From Symbiodinium natans (Eukaryota > Sar > Dinophyceae > Suessiales > Symbiodiniaceae), in NCBI GenBank assembly GCA_905221605.1, contig CAJNDS010002603.1:281696-345695 (forward strand): a DNA stretch of 64,000 nt, given 5' to 3'. How positions within the stretch are numbered: position 1 is the first letter of the stretch; each line of letters opens with the position of its first letter. The notes beneath the pieces are model-generated. The model did not search any database. It was not told the origin of the DNA and saw only the letters and a program-made list of their open reading frames with translations. The translations under genes and the position numbers were made by a program. Of the stretch, positions 56,919 through 64,000 are shown piece by piece.

Positions 56919-57165
56919 TCATCAGCTCTTGTACCTGTCGTCGCAAAGCCACCACCTCGGTCTGCACCTGGTCTCTGCGATCCCTCATGTACTGTCCCAG
57001 CTGACGTTGCACTTCAACCCGAATTTCTGACGATCCCGTAGACCCTTGCGACGCTTGCTCTCCATGAAGTAGAGGTCCACGAGAAGGCCAACTGTTCATT
57101 CTTTCCACCGCCCTCTGGTCGAACAACGCGGAGTGACCCCCACCTTCCACGTGCTGGGTCATCAC
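56113..57165 (-). CDS. Gag middle part (second frame)
   Basis: Between about 57,210 and about 56,540 the sensible frame is this one: [20 protein letters not shown], then [20 protein letters not shown] (a likely coiled coil) and runs of GPQLPGVSGG-type repeats. The repeats are encoded by a tandem DNA repeat of about 36 bp at 56,540-56,760. Past that array the downstream frame (53,064-56,918) takes over with the same GPQLPG words. An indel within the array probably caused the shift. The 3' half of this ORF (WRSTWSTWSSATWRSSSS) is out-of-frame reading. Confidence 0.6.
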   Translation of the reverse strand: MMTQHVEGGGHSALFDQRAVERMNSWPSRGPLLHGEQASQGSTGSSEIRVEVQRQLGQYMRDRRDQVQTEVVALRRQVQELMNAGFGRQSGGEAEQGVGRVPGGPQVPGDDPLHGVPHGGGSPLHGTSGAQGGLSGAGVPQVPQGPQLHGVSGGSQGPQLLGGLGGPPQLPGVSGGLQGPQLPGVSGGLQGPQLHGGSGGLQGPQLPGWRSTWSTWSSATWRSSSSTRFSATWRAPADWKWWCVGSWPSSWSSSSTWRSSSVWRWTAKCRGVAKECNSWPEPVGWFWGWKCGWFLVWWRDRRSAGTGWNVGRRYPAAPAGTAEHDEPEGGSAGAGEAWDCSFAGIGSSWR

Positions 57166-57898
57166 CTGGAGCTCTTCCGGCGGGGAGAAATTCCAAGGCG
57201 ATTGCCTGGCTGCCGACTGCGGTGTTGCTGCTACGGCTGCTGCTCTGCTGCTGTGGCTGCGGGGCGTTCCCGGGGCCTGATTGGGTGAAAGACCCTAACA
57301 TCCTATCCCCTAAACCACCACCACCAGTCGTCGTCGCACGCAGAAAGTTTGTCAGCCTTGTCATCCATCCATATGCGCCCGTTCCAGTCTGGACATACCT
57401 CATCTCCAGTCCTGTTGTACGCGACGCAGCTGTCGGCGAGCCAGCATTCGCAGTGCCTTCCATGGCGGTCTGCACCATCTGCACTGCACCAAATCCTTCG
57501 GCTGCCACTGCAGTCTCCAAGCCACCATTGCTGGACTCCAAAACCCTATGTTGCTCCACCACTGGCCAGTTGTCATTGACCTGCTCCATCTCCAGGCCAC
57601 CAGTAACACCAGGGTCTCCACTGCCCAGCACACCACTATTTGTCTGCCCATCGGCAACAGCAGGTGTACTCAGGTCTCCACCCTGAACCGGTCCCACAAC
57701 AACTGCACCAGTCCCAATTGCACCAGCACCAACTGCACCAGTACCATCTGTACCAGCACCAACTGTCAAAGATCCGTAGTTCGGCCCAGCTGTCTCACCA
57801 ACCAGCGTAGGGGAACTCAACAATCCAGCGGTTGCGCCCAGGCCGCTTGGGCTCATAACCTCAAGAGCGCGGGGCTCTTGAGGTCCAGCAAACGACAT
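57014..57898 (-). CDS. Gag N-terminal part (first frame), starting inside the LTR
   Basis: ATG 57,896-57,898 gives [20 protein letters not shown]; a second ATG (57,854-57,856) lies inside the primer-binding site. The frame continues Gly/Ala/Thr-rich ([20 protein letters not shown]) with a short ordered part ([20 protein letters not shown]). From about 57,210 the neighbouring frame becomes the sensible one, so the last 60 codons here are likely out of frame. If the first ATG is used, the first 13 codons are encoded by LTR sequence, which is unusual. Confidence 0.6.
   Translation of the reverse strand: MSFAGPQEPRALEVMSPSGLGATAGLLSSPTLVGETAGPNYGSLTVGAGTDGTGAVGAGAIGTGAVVVGPVQGGDLSTPAVADGQTNSGVLGSGDPGVTGGLEMEQVNDNWPVVEQHRVLESSNGGLETAVAAEGFGAVQMVQTAMEGTANAGSPTAASRTTGLEMRYVQTGTGAYGWMTRLTNFLRATTTGGGGLGDRMLGSFTQSGPGNAPQPQQQSSSRSSNTAVGSQAIALEFLPAGRAPGDDPARGRWGSLRVVRPEGGGKNEQLAFSWTSTSWRASVARVYGIVRNSG
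57849..57860 (-). promoter_or_regulatory. Primer-binding site for an internal (half) initiator tRNA-Met
   Basis: Directly after the 5' LTR the element's strand reads GGTTATGAGCCC. This is complementary to GGGCTCATAACC, the anticodon-loop region of eukaryotic initiator tRNA-Met, not to a tRNA 3' end. Drosophila copia and yeast Ty5 are primed in this way by a tRNA half cut in the anticodon loop. Confidence 0.8.
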
Positions 57899-58215
57899 GG
57901 CAGCTTGGGGTGCTTGTGCTTGGCTCTTGTCTCTGTGGCTCAGCTTGTACTCCTTGTACGACCACCACAAAGCAGACGCTGCACCACCAGAGGCCCTTTT
58001 TCCTCACACTGCAGCACATTGGCCAGTCAGCGGTCCTACCTCTACCACGGAAGCCACCGCACCAACAGAACACACGGCCAGAACAGAACACACATGCGAC
58101 CTGTTGCCTGCATGTCTTGTGCTGCTTCGCTACTTGTGTTCCGATGCCTACGGCATGTCCTGGAACCACAACAGCCAAAGCCACAAGGGTGCGTCTCATT
58201 CCACACCTTTCATCA
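57861..58215 (-). repeat. 5' LTR of the copia-type element (355 bp)
   Basis: It is identical by eye to the 3' LTR, except that it lacks 8 bp. It starts TGATG on the element's strand at 58,215 and ends GCTCTTGA at 57,861. The right flank is CCCTAAACCC. Promoter elements were not identifiable, as dinoflagellate promoters lack a clear TATA box. Confidence 0.95.
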
Positions 58216-58450
58216 CCCTAAACCCTAAACCCTAACCCAGGGTTTAGGGTTTAGGGTTTAGGGTTTAGGGTTTGGGGGGGGGTGGGGGTGGGGGGGTGGG
58301 GGGGGTTGGGGGTGGGGGGTGTGGGGGGGGGGTTGGGTGGGTTGGGGTGGGTGGGGGGGGGTGGGGGGGGTGGGGGGGGTGGGGGGGGGGGGGAGGGGGG
58401 GTGGGGGGGGGGGTGGGGGGGGGGGGGGGGGGGGGGGCTGGGGGGTGGGG
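58216..58450. repeat. Telomere-type repeats followed by a G-rich tract
   Basis: CCCTAAA units (58,216-58,234) turn into TTTAGGG units (58,240-58,272) through CCCAGGG, a second head-to-head junction. Then 58,272-58,440 is almost pure G with single T, A or C. Long open frames across it (poly-Gly, poly-Pro) are by-products of the composition. Confidence 0.9.
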
Positions 58451-58838
58451 GGCTGGGGCTGGGCTGGGGTGGGCCATGGGGCTGCTGGCTGGGGCTGGGG
58501 CAGGGGCTGGGCTGGAACTGAACCAAGGCTGGGCCTCAGCTGTGGCTAAAGCTGGGCTTTGCGAGCCAATTTCGATTGGGAGCCAGTTTTGGGCTTTGGG
58601 AGCCAATTCTCGGTTTGGGAAGCCAATTTTGGGCATTGGGACAATTTGGGGTTTTGGAAGCCAATTTTGGGCTTTGGGAGGCGATTTGGGCTTTGGTTTG
58701 CGGGGGCCCGGGAAGGCCCCAGAGGTTTAAGTAAATTGAACATTTGGCCTCCTGGCCTCCCGCTTTGGAATAATTTACTTAAACTCTGTTTGTCAGCTGT
58801 TTAGACAAATATCTGGGAAAATTCAGATTGATACCACA
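58451..58838 (+). repeat. Composite subtelomeric unit, copy 1 (about 390 bp)
   Basis: It begins with GGGGCT-type repeats and continues with a unique core (AACTGAACCAAGGCTGGGCC ... TTAAGTAAATTGAACATTTG ... AAATATCTGGGAAAATTCAG), ending GATACCACA. Copies 2 and 3 are at about 61,985-62,390 and 62,698-63,110. No coding role is supported. Confidence 0.93.
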
Positions 58839-59840
58839 AACCCTAAACCCTAGGGTTTAGGGTTTAGGGTTTTGGGTTTTGGGTTTTGGGTTTTGGGGTT
58901 TTGGGGTTTTGGGGTTTTGGGGTTTTGGGGTTTTGGGGTTTTGGGGTTTTGCGGTTTTTTTGGGGTTTTGGGGTTTTGGGGTTTTGGGGTTTTGGGGTTT
59001 TTTGGGGTTTTTTGGGGTTTTTTGGGGTTTTTTGGGGTTTTTTGGGGTTTTTTGGGGTTTTTTGGGGTTTTTTGGGGTTTTTTGGGGTTTTTTGGGGTTT
59101 TTTGGGGTTTTTTGGGGTTTTTTGGGGTTTTTTGGGGTTTTTTGGGGTTTTTTTGGGTTTTTTGGGGTTTTTTGGGGTTTTTTGGGGTTTTTTGGGGTTT
59201 GGGGGGATTTGGAGGGGTGTGGGGTTTTGGGCGTTTTGAGGGATTGTTGGGGGGTTTGGGGTTTTGGGGTTTGTGGGGTTTTGGGGTTTTTGGGTTTTGG
59301 GGGTTTTTGGGGTTTTGGGGTTTCGGGGTTTTCGGGGTTTTCGGGGTTTCGGGGGTTTCGGTGTTTCGGGGTTTCCGGGGTTTCGGGGTTTTCGGGTTTC
59401 GTGTTTCGGGGTTTCGGGGTTTCGGGGTTTCGGGGTTTCGGGTTTCGGGGTTCGTCGGGGTTTCGGGGTTTTCGGGGTTTTCGGGTTTCCGGGTTTTCGG
59501 GTTTCTCGGGTTTCGGGGTTTCGGGTTTCGGGTTTCGTGGTTTTTCGGGGTTTTCGGTGTTTTCGGGTTCGGGGTTTAGGGGTTTTAGGGGTTTTAGGGG
59601 TTTATGGGTTTTTAGGGGTGTTGAGGGGTTAGGGGTTTGGGTTTAGGGGTTTAGGGGGTTGTCATTCACGCTTTAGGGGTGTATGGGGTTAGGGGGCTTA
59701 GGGGGTTAGGGTTTAGGGGTTTAGTGGGTTTAGGGTTTAGGGGTTTTGTATGGGTTTAAGGGTTTAAGGGGTTTAGGGGTTTAGGGGTTTAGGGGTTTAG
59801 GGGTTTAGGGGTTTAGGGGTTTAGGGGTTTAGGGGTTTAT
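58839..59840. repeat. TTTTGGGG / TTTCGGGG / TTTAGGGG low-complexity array
   Basis: Blocks in order: a CCCTAAA/TTTAGGG junction (58,839-58,870); (TTTTGGGG)n and (TTTTTTGGGG)n at 58,871-59,200; TTTCGGGG-type at 59,320-59,570; (TTTAGGGG)n at 59,571-59,840. The gradual change of the third or fourth base suggests local expansion of variants. Gly/Phe-rich frames of up to 255 codons here are not genes. Confidence 0.93.
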
Positions 59841-61646
59841 TGAGCTTGCTTCGTGTGTGGGGGGCCGGTTTTTGAGAAAAATCTACCCCGACTTTTTCTG
59901 ATTTTTTTTTAGTTTTTTCGAATTTCTTTGAATTTCTTTGAGTTTCCCCTTGAGAGAAAAGAGAAGAGAAAGGATGTAAGCAAAAAGAGAGAAGGGAAGA
60001 GAGAATTGAGCTTGCTTCGTGTGCGGGGGTCGGTTTTTGAGAAAAATCTACCCCGACCTTTTCTGATTTTTTTTTGTGTTTTTTGTTTTTGTGGTTTTTT
60101 TGTTTTTTTAGTTTTTTTAATTATTTCAATTTTTTTAGTTTATTTTAGTTTTTTTTAGTTCTTTTTTAGTTTTTTGGGTTTTTTTTTAGTTTTTTGAGTT
60201 TTTTGGAATTTCTTTGAATTTCTCCTTGAGAGAAAAGAGAAGAGAAAGGATGATAGACAAAATGAGAGAAGGGAAGAGAAAAGAGAAGAGAGGAAAGATT
60301 TGCCAGAAATGAAATGAATGATTAGATTCTTCGCCAAAAAATCTTCGTCCAATGATTCCAGAAGACATCTCTGAAAAGAAGATTATTTCAGAATATTTCT
60401 CTTTAGGAGATCCTCAATCATATTTGATTTGGCAGGAAGGGAATGGATGATTAGGTTCTTCGCCAAAAAACCTTCGCCAAATGAACCCAGAAAAAATCTT
60501 CAAAAGGAAGATCTTCAGGATTCAGAGTTTTTCTCATTAGGAAATTTGCAATCATATTTGGTTTGCCAGAAATGAAATGAATGATTAGATTCTTCGCCAA
60601 AAATCTTTGTCCAATGATTCCAGAAGAAATCTCTGAAAAGAAGGCTATTTTAGAATATTCTCTTTAGGAGATTCTCAATCATATTTGATCTGGCAGGAAG
60701 GAAATGGATGACGAATGGTTATAATCTTTACCAAAGATTCTTCGGTCGTCAAATGATTCCATTCTTGCATTCATTTGGCGAAGATATTTTTGGCAAAGAA
60801 TATAATCATTCGAAATATTCCCACCAAATAAATTTATCTTCTTTTCATTTGGCAAAGAATCGAATTTCGATATATCTTTTCTTATCCTGAGAGAAATTCG
60901 CAAATTCTTTGATGATTTTCTTTTTCAGAAATTTCCTCTGGATTCCTTTGGCGAAGATTTTTTGATAAAGAAATTAATCATTCAATTTATTTCCGCCAAA
61001 TAAATATGATATTTCTTCTGTTCTCTTTTCTTCTCTTCTTTTCTCTTCTTTGTTCTTCTCTTCTCATTTCTTCTCTTTTCATTTCTTCTCTTCTCTTGTC
61101 TTCTAAGAGAAATTCGTAAATTCTTTGATGATCTTCTTTTCATAAATTTCTCTTGGATTCATTTGGCGAAGATTTTTTGGCAAAGAAGTTAATCATTCAA
61201 TTCATTTCTGCCAAATAAATCTATCTTATTTTCATTTGGCGTGTTATCAAAAATCCTTCGCCAAATGAATCTAGGAGAAATTTCTGAAAAGAAGATTCTC
61301 AAAGAATTTACGAATTTCTCTTAGAAGAGAAAAGAAGAATAGAAATGAGAAGAGAAAAGAAGAGAAGAGAAGAGAAGAGAAGAAAACCCATATTTCTTTG
61401 GCAGAAATAATTTGAATGATTGGAATCTTTGTCAAAGATTCTTCGCCAAATGAATCCATTCTTGGATTCATTTGGCGAAGAAATTTTGGCAAAGTCTATT
61501 CATATCAGATATTCAAATATTTTTAAGAAATAAGGAAAATCAATAAATCATAATTCCATTTCAGGATTATAAATATATTTAGAAATATAGGAAAACCAAT
61601 AATATATTTTCATATTTGAGATTTTCAATGAAATTTAGAAATAAGG
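59841..61646. repeat. AT-rich island of interleaved direct and inverted repeats
   Basis: Two direct copies of a stretch containing GAGCTTGCTTCGTGTG and GAAAAATCTACCCCGAC lie at 59,840 and 60,006. From 60,200 on, a unit of about 130-140 bp (words TTCTTCGCCAAA, AAATGAATGATTAGATTC, CAGAAGAAATCTCTGAAAAG) recurs near 60,300, 60,430 and 60,565 in one direction. It recurs in the opposite direction near 60,930 and 61,140, and again forward near 61,250 and 61,400. TTCTC/GAGAA microsatellites separate them. The base composition differs sharply from the flanks. No gene is supported. Confidence 0.8.
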
Positions 61647-61984
61647 GGAGCCAGGGAGGCAGGGAACAGCCGGCAAAAGAGCCGGCAAGGGTCAGGAGCG
61701 AGTTGGGGTTAGCAGGGCCAGGTTGAAGGGGCAAGGGAGCAATTTAGGCGGGCCAGAATGGCCAGGGAAAGGGGCCAGGGGAGGGGCCAACGGGCCAAGG
61801 GGGGCGGCCAGGGGGGGGCAGGGGGCGAGGCCAGTGGGGGGCCAGGGGGTCAGGGGGGCCAGGGGCCGGGGCAGCAGGGCGCAGGATTTTGAGCACCCGC
61901 CCTGCCTGCCCCCCTGGTCCCTGGACACGCTGCGGTGAGGGTCCGGGTCCTCCTGGGGGCCTTGGGGTACCGGGGCTGCTGGGC
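61647..61984 (+). repeat. Subtelomeric-type unit and G-rich block
   Basis: 61,647-61,733 is the inverted match of 44,538-44,622. It runs into a GGGCCAGGGG-type block (61,740-61,880), then a stretch unique in this window, to the start of composite copy 2. Confidence 0.85.
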
Positions 61985-62390
61985 GGCTGGGGCTGGGGCT
62001 GGGCTGGGGGTTGGGGCTGGGCGGGCCGTGGGGCTGCTGGCTGGGGCTGGGGCAGGGGCTGGGCTGGAACTGAACCAAGGCTGGGCCTCAGCTGTGGCTC
62101 GGGCTGGGCTTTGCGAGCCAATGCTTTGGGAGCCAATTCTCGGTTTTGGGAAGCCAATTTTGGGCATTGGGACAATTTGGGGTTTTGGAAGCCAATTTTG
62201 GGCTTTGGGAGGCGATTTGGGCTTTGGTTTGCGGGGGCCCGGGAAGGCCCCAGAGGTTTAAGTAAATTGAACATTTGGCCTCCTGGCCTCCCGCTTTGGA
62301 ATAATTTACTTAAACTCTGTTTGTCAGCTGTTTAGACAAATATCTGGGAAAATTCAGATTGATACCACATACAATTTCTATTTATTTTGT
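61985..62390 (+). repeat. Composite subtelomeric unit, copy 2
   Basis: Same core as 58,451-58,838 with a short internal deletion (the stretch around the 'TTTCGATTGGGAGCC' part is missing near 62,120). It extends past GATACCACA with TACAATTTCTATTTATTTTG, as in copy 3. Confidence 0.93.
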
Positions 62391-62697
62391 CTTGAGGGTT
62401 TAGGGTTTAGGGTTTAGGGTTTATAGAAATTGTATAGGGTTTGAGTCCCAATAACGTTTTGAGCGAAAGTTTTGAGCGAAAGTTTTGACCGAAACTTTTT
62501 TTTTGGAACCACCTTTTCATTTTTGGGGCTGGGGGCGGGCTGGGGCTGGGGCTGGGGCTGGGGCTGGGGCTGGGGCTGGGGCTGGGCTGGGGCTGGGGCG
62601 GGGGCGGGGCCTGGGGCTGGGGCTGCGCTGGGGGGGCTGGGGGCTGGGGGCTGGGGGCTGGGGGCTGGGGGCTGGGGCTGGGGGCTGGGGGCTGGGG
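62391..62697 (+). repeat. TTTAGGG, degenerate 14-bp units and (GGGGCT)n
   Basis: Short TTTAGGG units (62,396-62,422) lead into TATAGAAATTGTATAGGGTT, then degenerate 14-bp units related to CGTTTTGACCGAAA (62,453-62,495), a T run, then (GGGGCT)n and (GGGGGCT)n (62,525-62,697). Confidence 0.88.
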
Positions 62698-63118
62698 GCT
62701 GGGGCTGGGGCTGGGCTGGGGTGGGCCATGGGGCTGCTGGCTGGGGCTGGGGCAGGGGCTGGGCTGGAACTGAACCAAGGCTGGGCCTCAGCTGTGGCTA
62801 AAGCTGGGCTTTGCGAGCCAATTTCGATTGGGAGCCAGTTTTGGGCTTTGGGAGCCAATTCTCGGTTTGGGAAGCCAATTTTGGGCATTGGGACAATTTG
62901 GGGTTTTGGAAGCCAATTTTGGGCTTTGGGAGGCGATTTGGGCTTTGGTTTGCGGGGGCCCGGGAAGGCCCCAGAGGTTTAAGTAAATTGAACATTTGGC
63001 CTCCTGGCCTCCCGCTTTGGAATAATTTACTTAAACTCTGTTTGTCAGCTGTTTAGACAAATATCTGGGAAAATTCAGATTGATACCACATACAATTTCT
63101 ATTTATTTTGTTCATTGG
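62698..63118 (+). repeat. Composite subtelomeric unit, copy 3
   Basis: By eye it is almost identical to copy 1 over 58,451-58,838, and it extends to about 63,110 like copy 2. It ends at the long telomere-type array. Confidence 0.93.
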
Positions 63119-63645
63119 GGTTTAGGGTTTAGGGTTTAGGGTTTAGGGTTTAGGGTTTAGGGTTTAGGGGTTTAGGGTTTAGGGTTTAGTGTTAGGGTTT
63201 AGGGTTTAGGGTTTGTTTAGGGTTTAGGGTTTAGGGTTTAGTGGTTTAGGAGTTAGGGTTTAGGGTTTTAGGGTTAGGGTTTAGGGTTTAGGGTTTAGGT
63301 GTTTGGGTTTAGGGTTTAGGGTTTAGGGTTTAGGGTTTAGGGTTTAGGGTTTAGGGTTTAGGGTTTAGGGTTTAGGGTTTAGGGTTTAGGGTTTAGGGTT
63401 TAGGGTTTAGGGTTTAGGGTTTAGGGTTTAGGGTTTAGGGTTTAGTGTTAGGGTTTAGGGTTTAGGGTTTAGGGTTTAGGGTTTAGGGTTTAGGGTTTAG
63501 GGTTTAGGGTTTAGGGTTTAGGGTTTAGGGTTTAGGGTTTAGGGTTTAGGGTTTAGGGTTTAGGGTTTAGGTGTTAGGGTTTAGGGTTTAGGGTTTAGGG
63601 TTTAGGGTTTAGGGTTTAGGGTTTAGGGTTTAGGGTTTAGGGTTT
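63119..63645. repeat. Long TTTAGGG array (about 530 bp)
   Basis: About 75 heptamer units, mostly perfect TTTAGGG, with a few variants (TTTAGTGTTAGGG, TTTAGGTGTTAGGG). This is the longest telomere-type array in the window. Sequence continues beyond it, so it is not the chromosome end as assembled. Confidence 0.97.
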
Positions 63646-64000
63646 ATAGAAATTGTATAGGGTTTGGGTCCCAATAACGTTTTGAGCGAAAGTTTTGACC
63701 GAAACGTTTTGAGCGAAAGTTTTGACCGAAACGTTTTGACCGAAACGTTTTGACCGAAACGTTTTGACCGAAACGTTTTGACCGAAACGTTTTTTTTTTT
63801 GGAACCACATTTTTATTTTTGGCAGGGCGGGGGGCTGCGTGGCAGGGGCGAGCCTCGGGAGGCCTGGGGCCTGATTTGGGGCCTTGGGGCTTAGAAATTG
63901 TGTATAGGGTTTGGGTCCCAATAACGTTTGGACCGAAACGTTTTGACCGAAACGTTTTGACCGAAACGTTTTGACCGAAACGTTTTGACCGAAACGTTTT
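63646..64000. repeat. 14-bp minisatellite CGTTTTGACCGAAA, two arrays
   Basis: After TATAGAAATTGTATAGGG, units of CGTTTTGACCGAAA or CGTTTTGAGCGAAA run from about 63,676 to 63,790. A T run and a short G-rich piece follow, then a second array starts at about 63,922 and runs off the window. The unit is partly palindromic (CGTTTTG...CGAAACG). Confidence 0.93.

Larger units (their letters stand above)
47082..58215 (-). mobile_element. Complete Ty1/copia-type LTR retrotransposon (11,134 bp) with an added oxygenase domain
   Basis: The element is bounded by direct LTRs (47,082-47,444 and 57,861-58,215) and by CCCTA on both sides. Reading the minus strand, the order is LTR, primer-binding site, gag with zinc fingers, protease (DSGA), integrase, 2OG-Fe(II)-oxygenase-like domain, reverse transcriptase (YVDD), RNase H, a C-terminal extension with a membrane segment, polypurine tract, LTR. 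Integrase before reverse transcriptase defines the copia order. Its length is roughly twice that of the Drosophila copia element, because of the extra domains. Frame changes at about 57,210, about 56,540 and about 53,335 separate the reading frames. The near-identical LTRs mean recent insertion. Confidence 0.95.

Noticed and set aside
58265-59646. Pro-rich minus-strand and Gly/Phe-rich plus-strand frames
   Set aside because: They are by-products of G-rich and TTTTGGGG low-complexity DNA.
63119-64000. Chromosome end at the right edge
   Set aside because: The long TTTAGGG array is followed by other repeat sequence up to 64,000, so no terminal telomere is shown.

Overview
The window is nuclear DNA of a dinoflagellate, most probably a coral symbiont (Symbiodiniaceae) or a relative. 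Four things show this. A dinoflagellate spliced-leader sequence followed by two relict leaders lies at 23,235-23,286. Telomere-type TTTAGGG repeats occur in many places. Several exon joins can be fixed by protein homology and reading phase, and they use GT-AG or GC-AG introns. Pentatricopeptide (PPR), cold-shock and ankyrin genes sit in repeat-rich DNA. No bacterial, organellar or viral gene set is present.

Left part (1-22 kb): a two-domain cold-shock gene (2.2-2.7 kb), a probable AlkB-like 2OG-Fe(II) oxygenase fragment (4.2-4.7 kb), a 0.9-kb triplet microsatellite (5.4-6.3 kb), and a long + strand PPR gene of many short exons (about 7.1-20.0 kb). This PPR gene ends in a DYW-like domain whose HxE and CxDCH halves lie on separate exons. 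One of its introns is 3.4 kb and is packed with telomere-like and palindromic repeats. A decayed minus-strand integrase piece lies at 21.8-22.3 kb.

Middle (22-44 kb): a second + strand PPR gene (about 22.75-34.0 kb) carries a roughly 8.8-kb non-LTR retrotransposon (23,235 to about 32,036) between two of its exons. That element starts with spliced-leader copies and has ORF1, then an in-frame TGA, then ORF2 (endonuclease-reverse transcriptase), then a 1.3-kilocodon unidentified ORF. Downstream are a frameshifted ubiquitin-like/ankyrin gene (35.7-37.5 kb), a copy of the PPR gene's 3' end (37.75 kb), unidentified exons (38.4-40.6 kb) and a protein-kinase gene with a one-base frameshift (41.9-42.7 kb).

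Right part (44-64 kb): DNA of subtelomeric type, with CCCTAAA/TTTAGGG arrays, an 80-bp minisatellite, G-rich and AT-rich blocks, duplicated composite units and a 100-N assembly gap. In the middle of it is a structurally complete 11,134-bp Ty1/copia-type LTR retrotransposon (47,082-58,215, minus strand). It has near-identical LTRs, a 5-bp CCCTA target duplication, a half-tRNA-Met primer-binding site and a polypurine tract. Its pol carries a domain with the HxD...H...R residues of a 2OG-Fe(II) dioxygenase, resembling TET/JBP, between integrase and reverse transcriptase. This is the most interesting feature of the window, because dinoflagellate DNA is known to contain 5-hydroxymethyluracil, a modification made by TET/JBP-type enzymes in other protists.

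Several coding regions show one-base or short frameshifts. Some may be real decay or programmed frameshifting, others assembly error. All calls come from reading translated motifs; no database search was possible.
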